DNA of 64,000 nucleotides from Calamus simplicifolius (lineage: Eukaryota; Streptophyta; Magnoliopsida; Arecales; Arecaceae), in assembly GCA_900491605.1 (NCBI GenBank), contig UESW01001503.1, positions 46,239 to 110,238 of the forward strand. The letters are read 5' to 3'. The position numbers were made by a program, and so were the translations under genes. Below, piece by piece: positions 21,699 to 30,760 of this stretch; the stretch's first letter is position 1, and every line of letters starts with the position of its first letter. The notes below the pieces were generated by a model, which had not been told where the DNA came from, made no database searches, and saw only the letters and a list, made by a program, of their open reading frames with translations.

Positions 21699-24646
21699 AT
21701 GACGATGAGCCCCGACGACGTAGCTTCGGAGATCGTTGCTGAGGATGTGGGGAAGATTCGCCAGAGGTATGGCATACCCCCAGACGTTGTCCTGCGATTG
21801 CCGGGACCTGAGCACAGGGTTTCGCAAAATCTGGAGCATGGGGTCTTCGTCTACGAAGACAGTTTGAAAGCGGGCCTCCGGTTTCCTCTTCATCCCTTGG
21901 TGAAGGAAATCATGGTACACTACAACATTTGTCCGGCGATGGTGGCTCCAAATAGTTGGCGGAGCATTATCGGATTTATCTCGATGTGCCATCAGATTCG
22001 GATTGTCGCCACTCTCCCCCTTTTCCGCGCCTGCTATCATCTAATACCTGGGAGGAAATCAGAGTGGCCTTACATCGGACCTCGGAGGTCCTTCAACGTG
22101 ATTGTGGATAAGCCGTCCTCTATAAAGGGATGGAAGAGTCGATTCGTCATCGCCGAGGGGAACATCGGTTCCGACTTCCCTCGGAAATGGGGAAACTTTG
22201 TTAGGGATGCGGAAACGCATCCAGTTTTGTCAGAGCGGGAGGAGAGAGATTTGGATGTCCTTCGCAATGGCCAAGTGTTCTCGGCCAACGATTTGTTATC
22301 GGAGGGGGCCCTTTTCGCGGCCGGGCTTAGCCCCCTGGACCCGCAAGGTGAGTCCTCCCTTTTACTTTCTCCGCTGTGTGTTGCCCCGACGAACGTGTTT
22401 GGATTTAATCGCATATGTTCCGTTCTTACAGCCAAGAGGTCGGCATTGTCGAGTCTCGTCAAGAGGAAGAGAGGCAAGTGCCCAGGGGAGAGCAGCGGCG
22501 TGGATAGAGGTAGGCCCGAGAAAAGGGCTCATACCTCCGTAAGAAACTCGCCGGACGCCGGAGCGACCACGACAGGAGCGCCGGGGGCGAAGGAGGATTT
22601 AGGGAGGACAGCTGCGATCCCTTGTCCTCCCGTAGTGGAACTATCGGATAGTTCGGATGAGACTCCGTTGGTTCGTCCGGCCGCATCTCCTTTGAAAGAT
22701 GAGCCGGCGACGGATTCGGCGAAAGCGGTCGTTTCTGGGGGGCCTTCCGCCTCCGCGGGTTTACTACCGACTCTAGTGGGGGAGCAAGGGAGAGTGGCCG
22801 CTGGTGGAGAGGTTCGGGAGGAGTCCGAGGGTAGCGATGCTGGACCGCCCGTAGCGGGTCAAGAAACAGGCCGGACAGAGGCCTCGGGGGAGCCTGCGGA
22901 GGAGACGCAGGTGATTGTGACCGAAAAAGACGGGTCGGGAGAAGAAGCGCAGCAAGGTGAGAGTCCTGCAATGGGGACCCCTTCAAAAAGGATTTTGGGG
23001 AGGCTGGCGCTTGGGTTGGCCGAATTGTCCGAAGAAGCCCAAGCTAGGGTTCTGATAGAAGAGGCTGGGAAGTTGAAGGCCTCTCAGCCGGAGGTCGCCC
23101 GGGTTGGTTCCTCGGGCGGAGATGGCCAGCCCAGTAGCTCGAACGCGGGTGTTGAGGAGGCGTTTTCTGCCTTAATGAGGTCGGCCTTGTACCCGGTGCG
23201 GATCCTTCGGCGGACAGGTTTGCGGATCTGGAGTTGGTTGATGCCGCGTTCGGGCAACAGGGAGTGGCCGAAAGTATCCATCTTCTCCCCGATATTGACA
23301 ATCCGACCCTCATGAAGATGACACGGGCCTACGCCTCTCGGGTGAGTTACCACTCTTGGGTGGCGGATACTTTCTGGTTGACTTAATCGCATATTCTTAC
23401 TCATCATTTGTCCCGCAGAGTGTTCTGCTTTCTCGGGCGATGTGCTGGCGTCTGAGTTTGGCGACGGGGGCCAGCGTTCAGGCCAGGAGAGACAACGCCG
23501 AACTCCGATCGCGAGTAGAGGTGTCCGAGAAGTTCGAGGAACTCCTGGCCGTTAGCAACAGGAGCTTGGCGGGGATGAAGGCGTCGTATCAGGCCGCTCT
23601 AGCTGAAGCGTCCAAGCAAAAGCGTAAAGCGGAGGAGTTACAGGGGCTCCTGGCGAAGAATGACGACGCGTGCTCAGAGTTGGCTCGGGTTAAGTCAAAG
23701 CATTCCGAGGAAATGGCGGCGATGCAGCGGGAACATAATGAGAGTCTGGCCCGGCTGGGGAAGGAGGCTGCCGACGAGAGAAAGCGCCTGACCAGAATGC
23801 TCAGCGAAATAGAGGAGAAGCTGCAGCGGCGCGATGGCGAAGTCGCTGACTTGAGAGTCAGCGCTAAATGGCACGAAGGGACGATAGCTCGGTTGAGTAA
23901 CGAGCTATCTCAAGCTCGGGGAGAGGTCGAAAACAAGCAGTCGAGAATTAACGCTCTCCAGGAGAGGGTCGAGTTGGTTGGAGCTGATAGAACAAGGGCC
24001 AGGGGTGAGGCCGAGGAGCTGACCAAAAGGTTGGCCAGACAAGAGGAGGAGGTACGATCTTATTCCCCCCTCTTTTTTAACTTTCTTTGTTGATTCCTTG
24101 TGGTGCCGACTGATTTCGGTTTCGCAGGTGGCAAGGTTAGGGCTGGATAATCGGGCCTTGCAAGGTGAGCTCGTGTCTAGCCGCAGTAGGAGCTCAGAAC
24201 TCGAGGCGCGGGCCGGCGAGTTCGAGGAGCAAACCGTTATTCTGCGGGCTCAAGTCGCGGAGGCTGAGAGGCAAGTTGCCGAGGCTAAGGTGCAACTCGC
24301 CATACTCAAGGGGGAACAGGACGTAATCGGCGCTGACGCCTTCCAACTCGGAGTGGAAGAGTGCAAAGACAAGATATCCAGCGAGCACCCGGAATGGGAT
24401 CTCTCTTTTCTGGATACTGAAGCTCCTGATGCCGGTGAGTCCGGAGGAGAAGAGGAGGATGAGTACGTCGACGCCTCCGATATCGATCCTGGTGCCGCCC
24501 CGGGTCCCAGCGAGGCCGCAGCTTCTGAAGGACGATCGCAGACTGTCGCCGAGGGGGCGAAGGTATTAGAGAAAGGCGAATCAAGTCACGCCTCTGCGGA
24601 CGTAACCGAGGGTTCTTCCAGAACTGATGTGGTTCCCGGCCTTTAA
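21699..24646 (+). CDS. Antisense additional ORF of the Tat element: Transposase_28-like N-terminus and coiled coil, spliced, one frameshift
   Basis: The start is the ATG at 21699 (MTMSPDDVASEIVAEDVG), after a TATA box. Four exons are proposed: 21699-22347, 22432-23341, 23419-24051 and 24128-24646, each junction with GT-AG (donors GTGAGT, GTGAGT, GTACGA; acceptors TTACAG, CCGCAG, TCGCAG). The N-terminal 160 residues (PLHPLVKEIMVHYNI, WRSIIGFISMCHQIR, GWKSRFVIA) look like the plant Transposase_28/putative gypsy-type domain. Exon 2 is acidic, Ser/Pro-rich and probably disordered. Exons 3 and 4 form a long coiled coil and end in an acidic tail (GGEEEDEYVDASDID). The frame slips by one base near 23200 in exon 2. 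The upstream frame stops at 23315, while the other frame runs cleanly to the splice donor. Intron 1 has no stop and is a multiple of 3. Function is unknown. Related antisense ORFs are known from Tat elements. Confidence 0.72.
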
Positions 24647-24942
24647 GAGCCACCCCTGTGTTTCGCTTTCTGTAACTCTGCTTGACGTCTTTCAATGAAT
24701 GAACTTTCTACTTCTATTTGAGTGTTTTTCCTTGGACGGTCCTTCGCTCCAAATTTCGCCTCAATCGCGAGCGACTTATGGCTTGTTGACGCTCTTTGGT
24801 CATCTTTATTTCGGGATCGAGGGAACGCATTGGCTTGGCCCAAGGCGGGGCGATAGCCTTGACTGGTGAACCGAAAGACGATCTGATTCGGTTCACGTTC
24901 GTTCGATGCAACAAATTAATTAAAATTTGAGGAACGAAGTTG
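24647..24942 (+). other. 3' flank of the antisense ORF
   Basis: Contains TTTCTGTAACTCTGCTTG and AATGAATGAAC, which could be the poly(A) region of the antisense transcript. No other ORF is supported here. Confidence 0.4.
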
Positions 24943-25202
24943 GTCGGTTAAGGCCGACTGGTAGGGTAGGTCGGCTAGGGCCGATAGACGAAATAAGTCG
25001 GCTAGGGCCGACGGGTGAGGTAGGTCGGCTAGGGCCGACGGCGAAGTAGGTCGGCTAGGGCCGACGATAAAGTAGGTCGGCTAGGGCCGACGATAGGTCG
25101 GCTAGGGCCGACGATAAAGTAGGTCGGCTAGGGCCGACGACAAGATAGGTCGGCTAGGGCCGACGATAAAGTAGGGCTAGGGCCGACGCGGCTAGGGCCG
25201 AC
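24943..25202. repeat. Array of 11 GTCGGCTAGGGCCGAC hairpins
   Basis: Units of 16 bp (GTCGGC stem, TAGG loop, GCCGAC stem) are separated by spacers of 5-12 bp such as GATAAAGTAG. The first copy (GTCGGTTAAGGCCGAC) and the last two are degenerate. Confidence 0.92.
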
Positions 25203-25820
25203 ATATGAGGGTGGTTACCGAAGTATTTTTCGTTTCCTTTTGCCACTTCCTTTTTCGGTCAATGAAAGAATGGTTTGCGTAGCCTTCGCGCTCATTTTTG
25301 TTTTGAGACGCTCAATTTTGTCGCACAAGTTCTTCGAGCGATTAACTTCGTTGGGGAGCAATCGACGAACAATCGGTTTTCGTGCTTTTTGCTGTCCTGC
25401 CAGCGCCCTGCCGCTCTGCAGGCAAACCGGTTTTTATTTCACCGAAATTGATGATACGGCACTGTGGGGAACACAAAGCTGCTCTGGTGCTTTCCGGAAG
25501 GTTTTTAGGGTAGTTGTTCTTTTCCCATGCGGGTCGTTTTGACGTACGGCGCACGCACCCGTTTACCATTGGAGGATATTACTTTCGTAGGACGATCTCC
25601 TGAACCTGCCAGTCTCCGTAATGTCAGTGGGCGATTCTCTGCGTTTAATGATCGCGATTCGGGATCAAGAGGAAATCTTTGCATGCGTCTCAGTTTAGGC
25701 GGTGGGCTCGGCGCGCAATGGGGCGTTGCGTCCATCCTGGGGGGCCACGTGGAGGCATGGGCCAGGTGTTTGAATCTCGGGGCTTCCGGCCTTGGTAGCT
25801 GTTCCCGGTTCATTTTTGCC
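25203..25820. other. Tat 3' region without clear gene
   Basis: Several overlapping open frames exist on both strands but none has a recognisable product or consistent codon pattern. The GC-rich end at 25690-25820 leads into a TATA box and may be promoter sequence. Confidence 0.4.
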
Positions 25821-26009
25821 TATAAAAAAGGGGGAAGAGGGGTCGTGTTAAGTCGTCCCCAAAGTTTCTTTCCCATTAGAGTTTCCACCATGCTCATTTC
25901 TCCGCTGTCGCGAGTGGGAGGGTTGAGCTTCCCTTTTGTAAGCCCTTCACCTCCGGACAGCTGGGGCGATGAAGGAGCTGCTGAAGAAAGGCTTGCCCTT
26001 AGGGGATGA
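25821..26009 (+). CDS. Possible small antisense ORF with own TATA box (39 aa)
   Basis: TATAAAAAAG at 25821-25830 is followed 60 bp later by an ATG at 25890 opening a 39-codon frame (MLISPLSRVGGLSFPFV...) that ends at 26009. Spacing resembles a plant core promoter. The product is not recognised, and the frame may be a shortened first exon because a 167 N gap lies downstream. Low certainty. Confidence 0.3.
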   Translation, partial: YKKGGRGVVLSRPQSFFPIRVSTMLISPLSRVGGLSFPFVSPSPPDSWGDEGAAEERLALRG

Positions 26010-26458
26010 GACCCGGAGATCATATGGAGAGCGCACAGGAGGGGCGCAGAGATCACACGGAGAGCGCACATATGTGCTTCCAGTGTGACCTTTGTGGTTC
26101 CCCTTTGGGGAGGTACGGTAGGAAGTGTACGCGGGCTCCCCATGGCTTGAACTTCTCCTCCTCCCCCGATTTGGATTCCTGGGCTCGCCCGCCTGGGGAA
26201 TCTTTCGCCACATGGGGAGGGGGAGGTGGTGTGCCGCCTGCAGGTACCTTGTCCTTGAGCCTTGGCAAGTAGGGCGGTGCACACTCGGTTTGGGAGAGCG
26301 TTCCGGCGCCAGGGTCCGCGGGCTTCCTTCCTACTCGCCGGGGGGCCTCTCGGTTGGGTGGTTAGGGGTGACCTTCCGTCCACCCTTTCCAATCACCCTG
26401 ATATCTCGGTTGGGTCACCGAGATATCATTATTAACCGAAGCTGGCCGCAACGATTGG

Positions 26459-26625
26459 NNNNNNNNNNNNNNNNNNNNNNNNNNNNNNNNNNNNNNNNNN
26501 NNNNNNNNNNNNNNNNNNNNNNNNNNNNNNNNNNNNNNNNNNNNNNNNNNNNNNNNNNNNNNNNNNNNNNNNNNNNNNNNNNNNNNNNNNNNNNNNNNNN
26601 NNNNNNNNNNNNNNNNNNNNNNNNN
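26459..26625. other. Assembly gap (167 N)
   Basis: A run of N inside the Tat 3' region, close to a hairpin array. True gap length is unknown. Confidence 1.
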
Positions 26626-26728
26626 CCAGACGGAGGTTTAGAGATTGTTCGGTGGTAGATATGCTCCTTATCTTGGTCCGAAGCTCGGAGATTTATGCCT
26701 CGTCCCCATTGGAACCCAAATGTTTATG

Positions 26729-27238
26729 GCTCGGCCTTGCCGAGGTTCGGAGAATTTGTTACTTGGCCCTGCCAAGGTTCGGAGAATCTGTTGCTCGGCC
26801 CAGCCGAGGTTCGAAAATTTACTGCTCGGCCCAGCCGAGGTTCGGAGATGTTTTACTTGGCCCTGCCAAGGTTCGGAGTCTGTTGCTCGGCCCAGCCGAG
26901 GTTCGAAGAATTACTGCTCGGCCTAGCCGAGGTTCGGAGATGTTTTACTTGGCCCTGCCAAGGTTTGGAGAATCTGTTGCTCGGCCCAGCCGAGGTTCGA
27001 AGAATTTATTACTCGGCCCAGCCGAGGTTCGGAGATGTTTTACTTGGCCCTGCCAAGGTTCGAAGAATCTGTTACTCGGCCCAGCCGAGGTTCGAAGAAT
27101 TTATGCTCGGCCCAGCCGAGGTTCGGAGATGTTTTACTTGGCCCTGCCAAGGTTCGGAGAATCTATTGCTCGGCCTTGCCGAGGTTCGGAGAATTTATTG
27201 TTCGGCCCAGCCGAGGTTCGGAGATTCGGGGCTCGGAG
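26729..27238. repeat. Array of 16 CTCGGC/GCCGAG hairpins
   Basis: Units of about 31 bp hold either CTCGGCCCAGCCGAGG or CTTGGCCCTGCCAAGG followed by TTCGGAGA-type sequence. Both fold as 6 bp stems with a 3 nt loop. Order is mixed, often one TT/AA type after two TC/GA types. Confidence 0.93.
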
Positions 27239-27649
27239 AAGTGACTTAGTCACCATTATGAGTCGTAATGTTAGGTCCCTGCGGTGTTTGGTGAGGGACG
27301 TCAGGGTGGAACGTGCGGTGCATGGTCACGCTCTCCATTCATGACTTTACCCCTCCCGAGGGGACGAATTACTGCCAGGCGCTGAATTCTTTCCTTTTTG
27401 CGTTTTTCGAAAGGCGGCCAGCTTAAAAGAGCTTGGGGAAGTGTTGGGAGCATTTATTATGGAGGGCCGGCAGATCGGGAGATACTCTATTCAGGGGGGT
27501 TCCCGAACAGTCCATCCGCATTACCGATTTCACTCGGGATGGGGCACGGCCTTTCGGATTCTGCAGGCGCTAATTAAAGCGATGATACGTGGCGAGTTCT
27601 CATAGGTCGGTGGTTTCGGCCCGACTGGTCGAAATACTCGCCTGACAAG

Positions 27650-27658
27650 TATAAATAC
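27650..27658 (+). promoter_or_regulatory. TATA box before second antisense ORF
   Basis: TATAAATAC, 68 bp upstream of the ATG at 27718, again on the strand opposite to gag-pol. Confidence 0.5.
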
Positions 27659-27717
27659 GAATGGGGGCGTGTTGGTTTTCGCCAACCCTCTGATTCAGTC
27701 TCAAAATAGTTTTCGTC

Positions 27718-28025
27718 ATGGCTTCTCACGGAGGAGAGCGACCATCTGACGAGCTAAGGGCGGTGATCAACGGCCTGTTACATCCGGTGGGGGCCGTCCC
27801 ACCATTATAGTCGACGGGTTGGGCCTGGTGTCGACCCTCGCGAGCCACCAGCGGCTCGAGAGGGTTGTTGAGAATTATGTCGATGTTACTACGAGGGAGA
27901 TGGAGGCCCTGCGCCGGGTGGCGGACCGGCAGAGGGAAGAAATAATGTCACTCCGCCAGCAAGTCACCGATCTCACCGAACGCTTGGAGGACTTGCTGGC
28001 GTCTGGGAGTGACAGTGAGCCATAG
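27718..28025 (+). CDS. Small antisense ORF, coiled-coil product, frame broken
   Basis: The ATG at 27718 gives MASHGGERPSDELRAVINGL but stops at 27810. A second frame, offset by one base or two, runs to 28025 without an ATG of its own and encodes a heptad-rich helix (EALRRVADRQREEIMSLRQQ, then VTDLTERLEDLLAS) ending in SGSDSEP. The two parts probably form one gene of about 100 codons with a frameshift near 27790. A T-rich run and AATGAAAAAGG follow, as in a 3' UTR. Product and role unknown. The acidic end and coiled coil resemble the C-terminal part of the larger antisense ORF. Confidence 0.5.
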
Positions 28026-28516
28026 CTAGGGCTTCTTCTTCTCTTTTTTTTTCTTTTTGTTTCTTCTGCTTCTCTTTTTGTATTTCCTTTTACAATCAAT
28101 GAAAAAGGCCTTTTTTGACAACCTCTTATTTTCTGAGATTTTGAAGAAGAACCATTCGTATCTGATTGAATAGTTGGAGAGCCTGGGTGGCTCCATTGGT
28201 TCACGCGCTGAGTCATGGCTTCGTTTGAGACGGGCATTTTGTTCGGCAGGTTATAGGGGCATTGCCCAGAGATTTTAGTAGTAAAAAAGGGGGAATTTCC
28301 CGGCTTTGCCTGGGGTTCGTGGCCGGTCATGTAGGGCTTTTTGAACCCTTTAGGGATTTGCCGGAGGAGCATTCTTTGTGTCCATTGACGGTTTTTGCTC
28401 AGTGTGCCTTTTTTCAAACTGGCCGAAGTTCTGGGGACTATTTGGAAGTCCTTCGGCTTTAATCGGGGCCCGCGTACTTTGGTTTTCTGCCGGGACCTTA
28501 GTTTAAAGAATTATTG
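28026..28516. other. Tat 3' region between small ORF and hairpin array
   Basis: Probable 3' UTR of the small antisense ORF (T-rich at 28040-28090, AATGAAAAAGG near 28098). No further gene supported. Confidence 0.4.
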
Positions 28517-29192
28517 CTCGGCCCAGCCGAGGTTTGGAGATTTATTACTCGGCCCAGCCGAGGTTCGGATATTAGTTGCTCGGCCCAGCCGAGATTCGAG
28601 ATTAGTTGCTCGGCCCTGCCGAGGTTCGGAGATTTTTTACTTGGCCCTGCCAAGGTTCGGAGAATTTGTTGCTCGGCCAGCCGAGGTTCGGAGATTTTTT
28701 ACTTGGCCCTGCCAAGGTTGGAGAAATTGTTGCTCGGCCCAGCCGAGGTTCGGAGATTTTTACTTGGCCCTGCCAAGGTTTAGAGAATTGTTGCTCAGCC
28801 CAGCCGAGATTCGGAGATTTTTACTTGGCCCTGCCAAGGTCGGAGAATTTGTTGTTCGGCCCAGCCGAGGTTTGGAGATTAGTTGCTCGGCCCTGCCGAG
28901 GTTCGGAGATTAGTTGCTCGGCCCTGTCGAGGTTCGAAGATTAGTTGCTCGGCCCTGCCGAGGTTTGGAGATTTTTTACTTGGCCCTGCCAAGGTTCGGA
29001 GAATTTGTTGCTCGGCCCATCCGAGGTTCGGAGATTAGTTGCTCGGCCCTGCCGAGGTTCGGAGATTAGTTGCTCGGCCCTGCCGAGGTTCGGAGATTTT
29101 TTACTTGGCCCTGCCAAGGTTCGGAGAATTTGTTGCTCGGCCCAGCCGAGGTTCGGAGATTGTTGCTCGGCCCTATCGAGGTTCGGAGAATT
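28517..29192. repeat. Second array of CTCGGC/GCCGAG hairpins (about 22 units)
   Basis: Same unit family as 26729-27238, with three versions: CTCGGCCCAGCCGAG, CTCGGCCCTGCCGAG and CTTGGCCCTGCCAAG. Spacers read TTCGGAGATTAGTTG or TTCGGAGAATTTGTTG. Unit length is about 31 bp. Confidence 0.93.
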
Positions 29193-29361
29193 CCTGTTCA
29201 GATAGGTAACTCGGTCGTGCCGAGGATTGGTGAGCAGCACCTGTTTCTTTTCGCAATCTTTGGCAATGTAATGCATGATGATTCACGTTGCAAATTACGA
29301 AAACACGTCCGACAGGAAGGTATAATAAGGTATATAAAAGTGGACTTATAGAGGACATACC

Positions 29362-30760
29362 CTATTGATAATACTTACAGAGATTATCCGCGTTCCACGT
29401 CCGGGGGACAGACTTTCCGTTTAGATCTTGCAGCTTGTAGGTTCCCGGTCCAATGATCTCCGCTACTTGGTATGGGCCTTCCCAGTTTGGTGCCAGCTTT
29501 CCTTGTTCCAGTGGTTTGGAAACAGAGGCTTTCCGGAGAACAAGGTCGCCAGGCAGGAAGGCTTTCCCTTTGACTCTGGAGGCGTGGTAGTGGGCTACCC
29601 TTTGTTGATAAGCAGCTACTCTGATCCGGGCATTCTCTCTAATCTCCTCTATCAGGTCGAGATTGGTGCGGAGCTGTTCGTCGCTAGCTTTCTCTGAGTA
29701 GCTTTCCACCCGCAACGATAGGAGGCCTATCTCCACAGGGATAACGGCCTCCATGCCGAAGGCCATCCGGAATGGGGTTTCACCTGTCGGGATTCTCGGG
29801 GTGGTGCGGTAGGCCCACAGAACATGATGCAGCTCATCCGCCCACCTGCCTTGGGCTTTGGAAAGGGGAGCTTTGATCCCCTGAAGGAGGGTCCTGTTGG
29901 TCACTTCGGCCGCTCCGTTGGCTTATGGATGCCCGACCGAGGTGAGGTGGTGACGGATTCCGTGTTCCTTGCAGAACTGGCGGAACTTATGGTTATCGAA
30001 TTGCTTGCCGTTATCGGTGATTATAGTATGCGGGAGGCCAAATCGGCAGATGATGGACCTCCATATAAAATCTCTGGCCCGTGCCTCGGTTATTTGTGCA
30101 ACCGCCTCCCCTCAACCCATTTAGTGAAGTAGTCGATGGCGACAAATAGGAATTTCCGCTGCCCTGTGGCAAGCGGGAATGGGCCGAGGATGTCCGTACC
30201 TCATTTGGCGAAGGGCCAAGCGAAAGATATAGGAACCAGGTCGGCGGAGGGGAGTCTTTGAATGGTTGAGTGCCTCTGGATGGGTCGCAGGCTCGGACCA
30301 GATCGTCTGCATCCTTCTGTATTGTCGGCCAGTAATAGCCTTGTCGCAGCACCTTGTGGCATAGGGACCGGCTTCCCAGATGGTTGCCGCAAATCCCCTC
30401 ATGAACTTCGCGGAGAGCATAATCTTCTTTGGACGGGCGAAGGCATCTGAGCAGTGGCATGAGAAGGACCGTTTGTAAAGTTGGTCGTCGATCAGCACGT
30501 AGTGGGTGGCCTGTAGCTTCAGCTTTCTAGCCTCTCTCCGGTCGGGTGGAAGCGACCCTTCTTTGAGATATTTAAGAATGGGATCGAACCATGATGGTTC
30601 AGCTTCAACTTGCATTATTCGGTCGGCTTCCGCGATGCTGGGCTTTTCCAGGGTCTCCAGGTGGAACTTTTGTTCGGCGTCCATTGATTCCGCGGTCGCC
30701 AATCGGGAGAGTAGGTCGGCGCAGGCATTCTCGGATCTGGGAATCTGAATATCTCAAATT
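29362..30760 (-). pseudogene. Tat integrase, broken
   Basis: Read from 30702 down. The zinc-binding N-terminal part is near 30450-30300, with HKVLRQGYYWP-type sequence split by frames. The core follows to about 30000, and the C-terminal part (29904-29362) is open over 180 codons. That part includes ELHHVLWAYRTTPRIPTGET, PFRMAFGMEAVIPVEIG and the final GPYQVAEIIGPGTYKLQDLN block typical of gypsy integrase ends. No chromodomain follows, as expected for Tat. Several frame changes between 30460 and 29904 make it non-functional. Confidence 0.85.

Noticed and set aside
21615..23315. Reading 21615-23315 as one uninterrupted 566-codon gene
   Set aside because: The start at 21615 is a TTG; the first ATG is 21699. 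Codons 218-245 fit an intron with canonical ends, and the last 35 codons follow a frame slip.
26652..27344. Open frames of 180-230 codons with repeated RFGESVARPSRGS or SAQPRFGD
   Set aside because: They are translations of the hairpin array in several frames at once. The repeat unit is about 31 bp and all frames stay open, so they are not genes.
28517..29192. CRISPR-like look of regular palindromic repeats
   Set aside because: Spacers are themselves repeated, the host is a plant and the array sits in a retrotransposon.
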